Origin: Mesorhizobium sp. B2-4-3
GTDB taxonomy: Bacteria; Pseudomonadota; Alphaproteobacteria; Rhizobiales; Rhizobiaceae
Direction: 5' to 3'
DNA length: 64,000 nt
NCBI RefSeq assembly: GCF_006442815.1
Contig: NZ_VFVL01000007.1
Location: 62,001-126,000 of the forward strand
The notes beneath the pieces are model-generated. The model was not told the origin of the DNA and made no database searches. It saw nothing but the letters and a program-made list of their open reading frames with translations. Made by a program: the position numbers and the translations under genes. Shown piece after piece: positions 34,313 through 44,656 of the stretch; position 1 is the first letter of the stretch; each line of letters opens with the position of its first letter.

Positions 34313-36694
34313 TCAAGCAGCCTGTTTGGCGCGCGATTCCGACTTGTCCAGATAGTAGCTCGAATAGCGGTCGAAGAACCTTTCCGAGCCGCCGAGCGAG
34401 CCGTATTTGGCCAGCTTCTTCAAATCGACCTTGTTGAGCACTGCGCCGATCACCTTGTTGGCGATATAGGGCTCGGATTCCAGCATCGAGCGCACCATGT
34501 TGCGCGGCGTGCGGCCCCATTCGGTGACCAGCACGAAGCCGTCGACCAGCGGCGCGAAAGCCTTGGCGTCGACGACGGGGCCGAGCGGCGGCAGGTCGAC
34601 GACGATGTATTCGAACGTCTCCTTGGCGTTGTCGATGAAGCGCCGCATGCCGGCCGAGCCCAGAAGCTCGCTGGTGTGCGAGAACTGGCCGCGCAGCACG
34701 GCCGGGATGATCGCGAGCTTGGTCTGGCGGTCGACCTTGCCGACCGACTGCCAGGTCTGGCCGTTGACCACCGCTTCCATCAGGCCCTGCTCGGCCTCCA
34801 TGCCGAGGCTGCGGCTCAGGCCCGGATTGCGCAGGTCGCCGTCGATGAGCAGGGTCTTGGCGCCGTTGGCGGCGAGCAGGCCGGCAAGGTTCGCGGCGAC
34901 CGTCGACTTGCCTTCTCCGGGCAGCACCGAAATAACGCCGATGACCCGGCTGCCGCGATCTTCCATCACCACGTCGAAGGCGATCTTGGCGTTGCGCAGC
35001 GTCTCGGCGAACATCGAGGCCGGGGCGTCGATGCTGACACGCATGCGCGCCCGTCTCTCAGCCGCGGAGAGGCTGGCCACCTTGCCGTCGGCCGGCAGAT
35101 CGTCGGCTTTGGTATCCTTGGCCTTGCCGCCGCCGATCGTCGGCAGATAACCGAGGAATTTCAGGCCGACGCGGTCGCGAATGTCCTCGCCCGTCCTGAA
35201 GAAACGCTCGTTGAACTCGTTGAGGCCGCCGAAGCCGGCGCCAAGCATCAGGCCGAGCACCAGCGACAGCGCCAGCACGCGCAAGGTGCGCGGGCTGGAA
35301 GCCGCGAGCGGCATCGTCGCGTCGGAAATGATGCGGACCTTGCCGACCGGGAAGGACTGCTGCTGCGAGGCTTCCTCATAGCGGCTGAGGAAGGTCTGGT
35401 AGAGCGTGGTGAGCGCCTGCGCCTGCTGGTCGAGCTCCTTCAGCTTCACCTGCGACTGGTTGTCGATCGAGCTCTTGCCGGCGGCGGTGGAGATCTTGTC
35501 GCGTAGCGCCGTTTCGCGCGCCTGCGCCACTTCGAAGTCATTGCGGTAGCTTTCGGTGAGCTGCTTGAGCTGCCCGAAGATCTGCGCCGAGACATCGGCC
35601 TTTTCCTTGGCCAGCGCGATCGCCTGCGGGTGATCCTTGCCGAAATTCGTCTCGACGTCCTGCAGGCGCTTGGCGATGGCCAGATAGCGGGTCTTGAGCG
35701 CGATGATGACCGAGCTGCTCGGCTGGTCGGCGCCGATGGCCGAATCGTTGAAGGCGCTTTCGGAGCCGCTGTCGACGATCGCCTTGAATTGCTGATAGCG
35801 GGCGCTGGCCCTGGCGGTATCGGCTTGCGCGACGATGAGCTGGGCGTTGAGATCGGCGAGCTGCTTGTCGCTCAGCAACTGGCCGTCGCTGTTGGCGGAG
35901 AGCCCATGTTCGGCCCTGAATTTCTCGACCGCCATCGCTGCCTGCTGCGAGCTTTCACGCAATTCCGTGAGCCTGCCCTGCAGCCACAAGGCCGCGCGTT
36001 CGGTGGCGTCGAAGCTGGCATTGAGCTGATCGGCCAGATAGGCGTCGGCATAGGCCTTGGTGATGGCCGTGGCCAAGGCAGGATCGGGCGCCTGGTAGCC
36101 GATGGAAATGACGTAGCTGCGGCCGTTGCGCTGCGCCAGCACCTCGCTCTGCAGCTTCAGCACGGCATAGTCGTGCGTCGCCGTCTTGATCATGGCCTGA
36201 CGCGTCGCCTCGTCGACATTCTCCATGCCAGGGATCTGGTCGGCCGAGCTGCCGCGGAAATAGCCGACCACGCCGCGCAGGAAGCCGATGCCCTTGGCCA
36301 AGGCCGATTGCGGCGGGTTCATGAAGGCCGGGTTCTGGTCGAGCTTCAGCTTGTCGACCACCACCGAGGCCAGGCGCGCCGAGGACAGGATTTCGATCTG
36401 GCTGAGAAGGGAAGCGTCGGTCTGCATGGTTTGCGACGCCGCCGAGATGTCGTCGACGACCTTGTTCAGGCCCTCGTCGATCAGGACGCTCGCCACCGAC
36501 ATATATTGCTTGGGTGTGGTCTGCAGATAGATGACGCCCAGGAACAGGCCGATGATGGCGCAGGCCGCCACGACCTTGGCCTGTCGGGCGGCCATGCCAA
36601 GCAGACGCTCGACGTCGATGAAGTCTTCACCCTTTTCCGCATCGGTACTGGGCAACGGCATCCTCTTGTCGAGAGGGAAGTTGGCATAGTTCAT
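34313..36694 (-). CDS. exoP: EPS chain-length determinant and BY-kinase ExoP
   Basis: This 793-residue protein has a Wzz domain with a first membrane helix (VVAACAIIGLFLGVIYL), long periplasmic coiled coil, a second helix near residue 470, and a cytoplasmic bacterial tyrosine kinase domain with Walker A LPGEGKSTVAANLAG near residue 590 and LLIDGDLRNPG. The C-terminus carries a Tyr cluster (FDRYSSYYLD), the usual autophosphorylation tail. It controls polymer length and export. It is the last gene of the exoLAMONP unit, 167 bases after exoN. Confidence 0.93.
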   Translation of the reverse strand: MNYANFPLDKRMPLPSTDAEKGEDFIDVERLLGMAARQAKVVAACAIIGLFLGVIYLQTTPKQYMSVASVLIDEGLNKVVDDISAASQTMQTDASLLSQIEILSSARLASVVVDKLKLDQNPAFMNPPQSALAKGIGFLRGVVGYFRGSSADQIPGMENVDEATRQAMIKTATHDYAVLKLQSEVLAQRNGRSYVISIGYQAPDPALATAITKAYADAYLADQLNASFDATERAALWLQGRLTELRESSQQAAMAVEKFRAEHGLSANSDGQLLSDKQLADLNAQLIVAQADTARASARYQQFKAIVDSGSESAFNDSAIGADQPSSSVIIALKTRYLAIAKRLQDVETNFGKDHPQAIALAKEKADVSAQIFGQLKQLTESYRNDFEVAQARETALRDKISTAAGKSSIDNQSQVKLKELDQQAQALTTLYQTFLSRYEEASQQQSFPVGKVRIISDATMPLAASSPRTLRVLALSLVLGLMLGAGFGGLNEFNERFFRTGEDIRDRVGLKFLGYLPTIGGGKAKDTKADDLPADGKVASLSAAERRARMRVSIDAPASMFAETLRNAKIAFDVVMEDRGSRVIGVISVLPGEGKSTVAANLAGLLAANGAKTLLIDGDLRNPGLSRSLGMEAEQGLMEAVVNGQTWQSVGKVDRQTKLAIIPAVLRGQFSHTSELLGSAGMRRFIDNAKETFEYIVVDLPPLGPVVDAKAFAPLVDGFVLVTEWGRTPRNMVRSMLESEPYIANKVIGAVLNKVDLKKLAKYGSLGGSERFFDRYSSYYLDKSESRAKQAA

Positions 36695-36861
36695 ATTCGG
36701 TCCAATTCCAGGTTGCAGGCGCTATCGGCCTTGGTAGATCGGCGTCGTGACCAGAAAAGACCGCGCAACGTCGTTGCCAGGATGCGCCGGGCCGGAAGGC
36801 CCGGGCGCTTGAGTGGCTGTCGCGCCATCGCGGGTTCGCATATGCACCCGAAAGATGGGCA

Positions 36862-37758
36862 TTATGCGGCTACTTCCCGGCGCTCATGCGACCGGACGAA
36901 TTGCTGCAGCATCTCGAAGACAGGGCCCTTCATGTCGTCGCGCGCCAGGGCGAAGGCGATGGTGGCTTCGATGAAGCCTTCCTTGGAGCCGCAGTCGAAC
37001 ATGCGGCCATCGAAAGGCTGGGCGTAGAAAGGCTGGCTCTGGGCCAGGCGCACCATGGCGTCGGTGAGCTGGATCTCGTTGCCGGCGCCGCGCTGCTGGT
37101 TGCCGAGCAGCGCAAAGATCTCCGGCTGCAGCACGTAGCGGCCGTTGATGTAGAAATTGGACGGCGCGTTGGCGGGCGCGGGCTTTTCAACCATCGCCGT
37201 GACCTTGAAGCCGGAGCCGATCTCGTCGCCGCGGCCGACAATGCCGTATTTGCTGGTTTCGGCCGGGTCGCAGCGCTCGACGGCGATCACATTGCCGCCG
37301 GTCCGCTGATAAAGATCGACCGTCTCGGCAAGGCAACCGCGCGCGCCGAAAGACACCATGTCGGGGAGCAGCAGCGCGAAGGGCTCATTGCCGATCACGT
37401 CGCGCGCGCACCAGACGGCGTGGCCGAGACCTTGCGGCGACTGCTGGCGGATGAAGGAGGTGGCGCCGGCCTCCGGCAGCAGGCTCTCCAGCGACTGGAG
37501 CTGCGCCTTCTTGCCGGTCTGCTCCAGCGTGCCGATCAGTTCAGGGTGCAGGTCGAAATAGTCCTCGATGACCGCCTTGTTGCGGCCAGTGACGAAGACG
37601 ATGTGCTCGATGCCGGCCTCGAACGCCTCGTCGACCGCATATTGCACGACGGGCTTGTCGACGACGGGCAGCATCTCCTTCGGCATAGACTTGGTCGCCG
37701 GCAGGAACCGTGTTCCGAGTCCCGCCACCGGGATGACTGCCTTCCTGACTTTCTGCAT
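36862..37758 (-). CDS. exoN: UTP-glucose-1-phosphate uridylyltransferase ExoN/GalU
   Basis: This 298-residue enzyme has [21 protein letters not shown], the nucleotide-binding and catalytic start of GalU, and the later [20 protein letters not shown]. It makes UDP-glucose, the main sugar donor for the polymer and the substrate of Ugd. Its place between exoO and exoP matches exoN of Sinorhizobium. The ATG follows AAGGAATATCAG. Confidence 0.95.
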   Translation of the reverse strand: MQKVRKAVIPVAGLGTRFLPATKSMPKEMLPVVDKPVVQYAVDEAFEAGIEHIVFVTGRNKAVIEDYFDLHPELIGTLEQTGKKAQLQSLESLLPEAGATSFIRQQSPQGLGHAVWCARDVIGNEPFALLLPDMVSFGARGCLAETVDLYQRTGGNVIAVERCDPAETSKYGIVGRGDEIGSGFKVTAMVEKPAPANAPSNFYINGRYVLQPEIFALLGNQQRGAGNEIQLTDAMVRLAQSQPFYAQPFDGRMFDCGSKEGFIEATIAFALARDDMKGPVFEMLQQFVRSHERREVAA

Positions 37759-37786
37759 CTGATATTCCTTCTGACAGAAAAGATTC

Positions 37787-38773
37787 CTACTTATCGCTGG
37801 CTATGAAAATGCCGGCATGCTTCGTCTCCCCGCCCCGACGGCGAACCTGTGCCGCAACCCTTCTGAGCCGGACCGCGATAGGCATGCTCATATGCCCGAT
37901 CGCGGCCGGATTCCTGAGCGCCGTACCGATCGCCTTGAGCAGCGAACGCGCCTTGATATGCTGAACCAGGGACAGGAACGACGACGCCTTGCGCAGGCTG
38001 CGGCCACGCCTGACAAAGGCCGCCTTTGCGCCGCTGTCCATGGGATATGCCGCCGCGAAGGCGGCATCGGCGCGCGCCATCGCCTCGACGTGATGCAATT
38101 CGAGCACGCGCGAGATCGAGCCGGTGCGGATGTGGTAGACATAGCCGACGGTCGGCTCAACCACGCAGCGGCCGCCGCTGGCAAGCGCGCTCGCCAGGAG
38201 GATGTAGTCCTCGCCGATGCGCAGCTTCTCGTCGTAGCGCAGCCTGTTGTCGTCGAGGAAGCGGCGCTGGAAGATCGGTTTCAGATAGCCGAGATTGAAA
38301 CGCGATTCGAAGACCTGATTGCCGGCAATGTAGTCGGCCAGCGAGATTTCGCGCAGGCCTTCGAGATAGCCGGCCGGGAACATGGTGTCGTCGGGCGTGC
38401 CGTCCTCGCGCACGACCTGCACATTGTCGACCGCAATCTGCGCACCCGCCGCTTCGGCGCGGGAGATCATCATGGCCAGGCGGTCGGGAAGCACCGCGTC
38501 ATCGGAATCGAGCAAAGCCACCCAGCGGCCGCGCGCCAGGTCGAGGCCGGCATTGCGGGCGCCGCCGGGGCCACGATTGGCGGGCAACGCCACCACCTTG
38601 ACGATATCTTGCGGATATGCGCGTGCCACATCCAGCGTGCCGTCGCGCGACTGGTCGTCGACGACGATGACCTCGACGGTCACGCCAAGTTGCGCGATCG
38701 CGCCGGCGATGGCGCGGTCGAGAGTGGCCTCCGCATTGTAGGCGGCAATGACGAAGCTGACGTCAGGCTGCAC
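37787..38773 (-). CDS. exoO: Glycosyltransferase family 2, ExoO-like
   Basis: This roughly 328-residue GT-A enzyme has [16 protein letters not shown], the DxD equivalent in [13 protein letters not shown] and the acceptor-site acidic motif [13 protein letters not shown]. It adds a glucosyl residue to the lipid-linked repeat unit at the membrane. The GTG at 38773 follows AAGGGAAC and overlaps the upstream exoM-like gene by 11 bases. Symbol given from position and family. Confidence 0.82.
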   Translation of the reverse strand: MQPDVSFVIAAYNAEATLDRAIAGAIAQLGVTVEVIVVDDQSRDGTLDVARAYPQDIVKVVALPANRGPGGARNAGLDLARGRWVALLDSDDAVLPDRLAMMISRAEAAGAQIAVDNVQVVREDGTPDDTMFPAGYLEGLREISLADYIAGNQVFESRFNLGYLKPIFQRRFLDDNRLRYDEKLRIGEDYILLASALASGGRCVVEPTVGYVYHIRTGSISRVLELHHVEAMARADAAFAAAYPMDSGAKAAFVRRGRSLRKASSFLSLVQHIKARSLLKAIGTALRNPAAIGHMSMPIAVRLRRVAAQVRRRGGETKHAGIFIASDK

Positions 38774-39701
38774 GCTTGTTCCCTTGTTCTGGCGAAGTGA
38801 GGCCGTACTGGCGGATTTCACGGACGCCGACCAAACCGCTGATGACGCCAACGTGCATAATGCCGCGCAGCACGCTGCGGTTCCGTCGAACGGGGCTGAT
38901 CGCGGTCAAAATGGCCATGCCGAAGCAATAGGCGGCCTTGGCCGAAGCCAACCCGACCTGGCCCGCGCGGCGCACGCCGCCGGTGCCGCGCCCGATCAAA
39001 TGGCCATGCGTCTGGCCGAAGCGGAAGCGGCGGCGGCGCAGCCAGTCGAACGCGGCCCTGGCGCGCGGCACGACCTCGTCGACGAAAGCCTCGGGTGCAA
39101 AGGCGATGCGGCCGCCGGCCTTGACCATGGCATCGAAGAACTCGGTATCCTCGCCGCCGGTCTGGCCGCGCGCCAGGCTGAAGCGCCGGCCACGCAGGCT
39201 CGCATCGGTCATTTTGAGCAGGACGTTGCAGGTGTAGCCGGTGCGGATCTCGCCGCGCACCCAGACCGGCAAGGTGGAATGGAAGTCGCCCTTCTGCATC
39301 CAGTCCGGCGCGTCCTGGCGATAATGCGCCCGCACCGGTCCGAGCACCGCCGCGGCGCCCGTGGCGTCGGCCGCCGCCATCAATTCGACCAGCCAGCCGG
39401 TCGACGCCGTCTCGTCGTCGTCGATGAAGGCGACGAAATCCGACACGCTGGCGTCGAGGCAGGCGTTGCGGGCGATCGAGATGTTACGCGCCGGCGCGTG
39501 GCGGTAGCGGACCGGCAGCTTCAGCTCGCCGGCCAATGCCTTTACCAGCTTCTGCGCGCTGGGCTCGTCGTCATTGTCGGCAATGACGATGCCTATCACC
39601 ACGCCCTCGGGCTTCTCCAGCGCGGCGACGGAGCGCAGCGTGTCGGCCAGCTCCGGCCGGCGGAAGGTGCAGATGCAGATGTCGATCGAGCGGCTGGCCA
39701 T
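38763..39701 (-). CDS. exoM: Glycosyltransferase family 2, ExoM-like
   Basis: This 312-residue GT2 enzyme has ICICTFRRPELADTLRSV, FVAFIDDDETASTGWL (the DxD region) and GGEDTEFFDAMV. In Sinorhizobium ExoM adds the fourth sugar of the succinoglycan unit. A C-terminal hydrophobic segment may hold it at the membrane. The ATG at 39701 overlaps the exoA stop (ATGA). Symbol given from position in the L-A-M-O-N-P order. Confidence 0.84.
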   Translation of the reverse strand: MASRSIDICICTFRRPELADTLRSVAALEKPEGVVIGIVIADNDDEPSAQKLVKALAGELKLPVRYRHAPARNISIARNACLDASVSDFVAFIDDDETASTGWLVELMAAADATGAAAVLGPVRAHYRQDAPDWMQKGDFHSTLPVWVRGEIRTGYTCNVLLKMTDASLRGRRFSLARGQTGGEDTEFFDAMVKAGGRIAFAPEAFVDEVVPRARAAFDWLRRRRFRFGQTHGHLIGRGTGGVRRAGQVGLASAKAAYCFGMAILTAISPVRRNRSVLRGIMHVGVISGLVGVREIRQYGLTSPEQGNKRAA

Positions 39702-40714
39702 CACGCCACCTTGCGCTGCGAGCGCGACGCCAAAAGCTGCTGCCAGAAGCCGACCGACCAGCCGAAATGCATGACCATCGCCGAGACCCCGGCCAGCGCG
39801 ATGCTGGCGTTGCGCTGGCGCAGCGCCGTCACCAGCCCGTAACTGAGGCATACAGTCATCCACAAAAGGAAAGGCACCGCCGCGATCCAGTGGACGAAGG
39901 AGAACAGGGCGAGCAGCACCACGGGCGCCACGAGCAACGGGATCATCTGACGAACCTTCGGCACCATGCGATGCTTCAGGACGTTCCTGGCGCGGCCGCG
40001 GCCATAGCCGAGATACTGGAAATAGAGGCTCTTCAGCGTCGAGCGCGGATAGTAGACCATCTGCGTCCTGCCGCTCATCCAGATGCGGCAGCCGGCCTGG
40101 CGGAGCCGATAGTCGAGCTCGGCGTCCTCGTTGTGGCTGAAGCTCTCGTCATAGCCGCCGACATGCCTGAAAGCGGCGATGCGCATCAGCGCGTGGTGGC
40201 CGTGGTCGACCCATTCGCCCTCGGACATGTGCCGGTGCTTCGAGCCGCCGGTGCCGAGCTTGGAATTCTGCGCCGCCGCGACCGCCTTCTGCACGGCGCC
40301 GGTGCCGGCGGTCAGCATCGAAACGACGACCGAATCGGCGCCGGTGGCAAGGGCTTCCTCGACCAGCCGCTCGCAGTAGTCGTCCGGATAGCCGCCATGC
40401 GCGTCGATGCGGATGAGGTAGTCGGCGCCTTCGCCAAGGGTCGCCACCGCGAGATTGATGGCGGCGCTCTGGAGGCGCTTCGGATTGGCGAGCAGGACGA
40501 CCCGGGCATCGTTCGCCACGATGTTTTCGACGATGGCTTGCGTGCCGTCGGTGCTGCCGCCGTCGGCGACGACGATGCGGCCGCCGAGCCGCGCCGCCGC
40601 GGGCCGCAACTGGTCGAGCAGGCCGCCGATATGGGCTGCCTCGTTCAGGCATGGAATGACGATCAGGATCGATGTGGCGGCCTGCGTCATCGGCTCTTGT
40701 GAGTCCCCTGCCAT
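39701..40714 (-). CDS. exoA: Glycosyltransferase family 2, ExoA-like
   Basis: This 337-residue enzyme has ILIVIPCLNEAAHIGGLL, DGGSTDGTQAIV, LIRIDAHGGYPDDYCERL (DxD-type) and SHNEDAELDYRLRQAG, with two C-terminal membrane helices (VVLLALFSFVHWIAAVPFLL). ExoA adds the second sugar, a beta-1,3-linked glucose, in succinoglycan synthesis. The ATG at 40714 overlaps the exoL stop. Confidence 0.88.
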   Translation of the reverse strand: MAGDSQEPMTQAATSILIVIPCLNEAAHIGGLLDQLRPAAARLGGRIVVADGGSTDGTQAIVENIVANDARVVLLANPKRLQSAAINLAVATLGEGADYLIRIDAHGGYPDDYCERLVEEALATGADSVVVSMLTAGTGAVQKAVAAAQNSKLGTGGSKHRHMSEGEWVDHGHHALMRIAAFRHVGGYDESFSHNEDAELDYRLRQAGCRIWMSGRTQMVYYPRSTLKSLYFQYLGYGRGRARNVLKHRMVPKVRQMIPLLVAPVVLLALFSFVHWIAAVPFLLWMTVCLSYGLVTALRQRNASIALAGVSAMVMHFGWSVGFWQQLLASRSQRKVA

Positions 40715-41889
40715 CACGCCGCCGCCTCCGTCGTCGCAAAATTTGAAGGCATTGCGGCAAGGCCGCGCAGCTTGTCGACGAAGGCCGCGCAATCGCTGCG
40801 GTCGTAGCTCCAGGTTCTGGGGTTGCGCGCCAACACGCGCGACTTCAGACCGCGATATCGATCCTGATCCATCCGGCCGAGCATCGCCTCGACGGCTTCG
40901 GGCGTCGCCTCGGACAGGAGAACGCCAATGTCCTGCCGTTTCAGGAATCTTCCCGTTTCGGTGTCCGCCATCGAGATCGGCACGGCGCCGAAGCGGCAGC
41001 CCTCGTAGAGGCGGTTGGGAAGCAGCCATTCGGAATTCTGGCCGGCTTCGAAGAAATCGATCGCCCAGGAGAAATGCACTTGCCCATAGATTGCCGCCAT
41101 GTCCTCCGGATTGCGGTAAGGTCCCTCGAACGAAAGCCAGGGCTCGGCCTCGACGAAACCGTGAAAGTCCGGGAATTCGGACAGCGCCGGGCGGCCTCTC
41201 AGCACGACCTCGAAACGCCCCGCCTGGCGGCGGGTGAAATCGGCCAGCAGCTCCAGCGAGCGACGACAGCGCAGCGCGCCGAACCAGCCGATGCGCCAGG
41301 GCGGCGTCGCCGGGCTGTCGTCCCCGAAAGAATGCGCGGCGACAACGGATGCCGCCTCGAAATATTTGTTCTCGATCAGCTCGACAGGTGCGACGATCTG
41401 CCCGAACGGCTCGAAATAATTGGCGATGAAGGCCGGCGAGCTCGTCACCAGAAGCTTCACGTCGCGGGCGAGATGACGTTCGGCGCCCCGCAGCGTCCTG
41501 CCGACGAAATCGTCGCGCAGCACCAGACGGTGGATATCGAGGCATTCATAGACGATCGGCACGCTCGCTCCGAGCGAGCCATTGGCGCGGCGGGCCAACG
41601 CCAGCATTTCGAGGTTGCGCGCGATGATGAGATCGGGCCTGGACACGGCGCCCAATTTCGCGCCGATCGATACGGCTGCCTTGGCGACCGCGCCGATGCG
41701 CTGCGCGAATCGGCCGTCCCGCGTCGCGCCAAGGTCGACAGGCTCGACACCCTCGATTTCGGCGACCGGACTGGTGGTGCGGCGGAAGCCCGCCAAGGTG
41801 ACCCTGGCGCCGCCTGCCTTGAGCATCTGAACCCTCCGGCGCACCGCCGGGTCGGATACGTCATGCACAAGGTACAAGACATGCAGCAT
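40714..41889 (-). CDS. exoL: Glycosyltransferase ExoL-like
   Basis: This roughly 391-residue protein starts HVLYLVHDVSDPAVRRR and has the GT4/GT1-like centre WRIGWFGALRCRRSLELL and the sugar-nucleotide site AIDFFEAGQNSEWLLPNRLYEG. It is the first gene of the minus-strand exo unit. The ATG at 41889 fits the family; a GTG eight codons earlier is possible. Two TGC-rich palindromes lie upstream, the nearer one 49 bases from the start. Confidence 0.85.
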   Translation of the reverse strand: MLHVLYLVHDVSDPAVRRRVQMLKAGGARVTLAGFRRTTSPVAEIEGVEPVDLGATRDGRFAQRIGAVAKAAVSIGAKLGAVSRPDLIIARNLEMLALARRANGSLGASVPIVYECLDIHRLVLRDDFVGRTLRGAERHLARDVKLLVTSSPAFIANYFEPFGQIVAPVELIENKYFEAASVVAAHSFGDDSPATPPWRIGWFGALRCRRSLELLADFTRRQAGRFEVVLRGRPALSEFPDFHGFVEAEPWLSFEGPYRNPEDMAAIYGQVHFSWAIDFFEAGQNSEWLLPNRLYEGCRFGAVPISMADTETGRFLKRQDIGVLLSEATPEAVEAMLGRMDQDRYRGLKSRVLARNPRTWSYDRSDCAAFVDKLRGLAAMPSNFATTEAAA

Positions 41890-41937
41890 GTAACTCGACC
41901 GCTGTTGGCCCACCCATCGGGGATGCTAGTACAGCTT

Positions 41938-41954
41938 TTGCTGCATCGCAACAA
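41938..41954. promoter_or_regulatory. TGC-rich palindrome, site 2 (before exoL)
   Basis: TTGCTGCATCGCAACAA, a nearly perfect palindrome, lies in the exoL/flippase divergent promoter region on the exoL side. Confidence 0.6.
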
Positions 41955-41989
41955 TTTTGGTGCGGCATAGGCAAGCACCCGCACATTTT

Positions 41990-42006
41990 TTGTTGCACTG
42001 CAAAAA
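41990..42006. promoter_or_regulatory. TGC-rich palindrome, site 3 (before flippase gene)
   Basis: TTGTTGCACTGCAAAAA lies on the flippase side of the same divergent region, flanked by T- and A-runs. Confidence 0.55.
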
Positions 42007-42085
42007 CGTATTGCGGTAGCTTATGCATGGCGGCGGGCGCCGGTCGCGACGATGTCGGACCGATGCAAGATCAGGGATCCTGAAT

Positions 42086-43582
42086 TTGGAAACCAGTGCA
42101 TTCGATCCGCCTGAGGGCTCTCTGCGCAAATCGGTCGGGCGCGGCGCGGTCGTCACCGCGATCGCGCAAGGCGTGCGGGTGGCGACGCAGATCATTTCCG
42201 TCATCGTGCTGTCACGGCTTTTGTCGCCGCAGGATTTCGGCGTCGTGGCGATGTGCGCACCGGTGCTTGCCTTCATCGCGCTGTTCCAGGATTTCGGCCT
42301 GACCCAGGCGACGATCCAGAAGACCGGCATCCGCCACGATGAGGTCAACTACCTGTTCTGGATCAACGTGGCGGTGAGCGCGCTGCTCGCCTGCGTGCTC
42401 GCGGCTTCGGCGCCGCTGGTCGCCACCTTCTATGGCGAGCCGCGTGTGACAGGCCTCGTCGCCGCCTTCGGCCTGCAGATCATAGCCTATGGCCTGGGAG
42501 CCCAGCATGTGGCGCTGTTGACGCGCCGCATGGAGTTCACGCGGCTGGCCGTCATCGACATAGCCAGCGCCATCGTCGGCGTCGTTGTCTCGATCGCCTG
42601 GACCTTCATCGATCGCTCCTATTGGGCGCTGTTCGCCGGCACACTGGCGAGCGCGGTGCTGCCGACCTTGTGCTACTGGTATTTTTCGCGCTGGCGTCCC
42701 AGCCTGCCGCGCAAGGTCGACGGTATCGGCGCGCTGATCAATTTCGGCGCCGGCATCACCGGCTTCAATTTCGCCAATTTCTTCGCCCGCAACCTCGACA
42801 ATGTGCTGATCGGCAAATACTGGGGCGAGGCGCAGCTCGGCCTCTATGACCGCGCCTACAAGCTCTTGCTCTTCCCGCTCAGCCAGATCACCAACCCGCT
42901 GGCGAAGGTGATGGTGCCGGCATTGTCGCGATTGAAGGACGAGCCGGACCGCTACCGCAGCGCCTATCTGCGCGTCATGCCGCTGATCCTTCTGGTCGCG
43001 CTACCGGGTGTCGCCTTCGCCACCGCCATGTCGGACACGCTCATTCCCTTTGTGCTCGGCGAGCAATGGCGGGGAAGCGCGCCGATCTTCCTGGCGCTGG
43101 GCTTTGCCGGATTGCTGCAGCCGCTCAACAACCCCGCGGGATGGCTGTTCGTAAGCCAGGGCCGTTCGGGCGACTTCATGCGCTGGGGCATCGTCACCGC
43201 GGTGACCTCGGTGCTGGCCTTCGCCATCGGCCTTCCCTACGGCGCGCTCGGCGTCGCGGTCGCTTACGCGGTCAGCGAGTATATGCGCACGCCCTTCCTG
43301 TGGCTCTATGTCGGCAGGCACGGACCGCTCAAGGCCAGCCATGTGCTTCACGCGGCATTGCCTTTCGTGCTTGGCGCGCATCTGGCGTTCGGCCTGGTCT
43401 GGCTCGCCAAACCGATGCTGCAGGCGCCGCCTATCGTCGCGCTGGCCGCCGGCGCGGCGCTCTCCTATCTCGCCACCATTCTTATCGCGCTTGCCTTCGG
43501 CGCCGGCCGCGAAGCGCTTCGCGAGGCCTTGCGGCTGATCCCGGCACGAGGGGTCCTCGCAGCCCCGAGCGGGGCCAAATGA
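42086..43582 (+). CDS. Polysaccharide repeat-unit flippase (Wzx, ExoT-like)
   Basis: This roughly 498-residue protein has about 12-14 predicted helices and the MOP-family start RGAVVTAIAQGVRVATQIIS, with VLSRLLSPQDFGVVAM. Wzx proteins move the lipid-linked repeat unit across the inner membrane. The TTG at 42086 is chosen because AGGGATCC precedes it and the membrane domain follows directly; an ATG at 42023 is an alternative adding 21 unlike residues. It is divergent from exoL. Confidence 0.87.
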   Translation: METSAFDPPEGSLRKSVGRGAVVTAIAQGVRVATQIISVIVLSRLLSPQDFGVVAMCAPVLAFIALFQDFGLTQATIQKTGIRHDEVNYLFWINVAVSALLACVLAASAPLVATFYGEPRVTGLVAAFGLQIIAYGLGAQHVALLTRRMEFTRLAVIDIASAIVGVVVSIAWTFIDRSYWALFAGTLASAVLPTLCYWYFSRWRPSLPRKVDGIGALINFGAGITGFNFANFFARNLDNVLIGKYWGEAQLGLYDRAYKLLLFPLSQITNPLAKVMVPALSRLKDEPDRYRSAYLRVMPLILLVALPGVAFATAMSDTLIPFVLGEQWRGSAPIFLALGFAGLLQPLNNPAGWLFVSQGRSGDFMRWGIVTAVTSVLAFAIGLPYGALGVAVAYAVSEYMRTPFLWLYVGRHGPLKASHVLHAALPFVLGAHLAFGLVWLAKPMLQAPPIVALAAGAALSYLATILIALAFGAGREALREALRLIPARGVLAAPSGAK

Positions 43583-43628
43583 GCCCGGCCTGCTCGCGAA
43601 ATGCTGACTTCAGGACAGGGATGATCGC

Positions 43629-44651
43629 ATGAACTACCGATCGATTTCAGACATGAACGACGCGATCGTGCGCAACCTGCACCGGCTGCCGCGCGACATC
43701 GACCTGGTCGTCGGCGTGCCGAGGAGCGGCATCCTCGCCGGCACCATGGTCAGCCTGATCGCGAACATCCCGATGACCGATCTCGACAGTTTCCTGGCCG
43801 GCAGGATCTACACGTCGGGCATCACGAAACGCTGGGCGGGCCTCGACCGGCAGGCTTCCGAGATGCGCAAGATCCTAGTGATCGACGACAGCATCATCGG
43901 CGGCACCGCGATGCGCGATGCGCGCGAGAAGGTCGCGGCCAGCGGCATCGAGGGCGATTTCATCTTCGCCGCCGTGTTCGGGCTGTCGCTGCAGCACGAG
44001 GAGACCGACATGGTCTTCGAGGCCGTGCCGCATCCCAGGATGTTCCAGTGGAATTTCATGCACCATGTCTTCCTCGAGCAGTGCTGCGTCGACATCGACG
44101 GCGTGCTTTGCCTCGATCCGACCGAGGAAGAAAACGACGACGGCCCGGCCTACGAGAAATTCCTGGCCGAGGCGCGGCCTCTGCTCGGGCCGACCCGTAA
44201 GATCGGCTGGCTGGTGACGAGCCGGTTGGAGAAATACCGCAAGCTGACCGAGGCATGGCTCGCCAGCCGCGACATCAAATACGATCATCTCATCATGCTC
44301 GACCTGCCCAACAAGGCCGAGCGGCAGCGGCTCGGCGCGCATGGCAGCTTCAAGGCCGAATTCTACCGCAAGTCGGACGCCATCCTGTTCATCGAGAGCG
44401 AGCACGAGCAGGCGCAGAGGATCGCGAGGCTCTCCGGCAAGCCGGTGCTGTGCGTCGAAACCAACATGGTGAGCTTGCCCGATCCGATGTCGCTGCCGGC
44501 GCTGCAGCAGGCGGCGCGCAACCTGCCGGCGCGGCTGAGACAAATCAATTCACTCGACGGACGCAAGCAGGCCGTCAAGGCGACCGCCCGGGCACTGCTC
44601 GGCGAGCGCGGCTACCAGGCGCTGAAGAACCGGGTGAAGCGCCCGGCATAA
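43629..44651 (+). CDS. Phosphoribosyltransferase-like protein with HAD-like second domain
   Basis: This 340-residue protein joins two domains. Residues 1-135 look like a type I phosphoribosyltransferase: DLVVGVPRSGILAGTMV and the PRPP loop KILVIDDSIIGGTAM. From about 155 a HAD-like hydrolase region begins with CVDIDGVLCLDPTEEEN, followed by LVTSRLEKYRKLTEAWL. Such fusions occur in polysaccharide clusters, with no clear assigned reaction. It follows the flippase gene on the same strand and ends five bases from the convergent glycosyltransferase gene. Confidence 0.8.
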   Translation: MNYRSISDMNDAIVRNLHRLPRDIDLVVGVPRSGILAGTMVSLIANIPMTDLDSFLAGRIYTSGITKRWAGLDRQASEMRKILVIDDSIIGGTAMRDAREKVAASGIEGDFIFAAVFGLSLQHEETDMVFEAVPHPRMFQWNFMHHVFLEQCCVDIDGVLCLDPTEEENDDGPAYEKFLAEARPLLGPTRKIGWLVTSRLEKYRKLTEAWLASRDIKYDHLIMLDLPNKAERQRLGAHGSFKAEFYRKSDAILFIESEHEQAQRIARLSGKPVLCVETNMVSLPDPMSLPALQQAARNLPARLRQINSLDGRKQAVKATARALLGERGYQALKNRVKRPA

Positions 44652-44656
44652 GGGCA

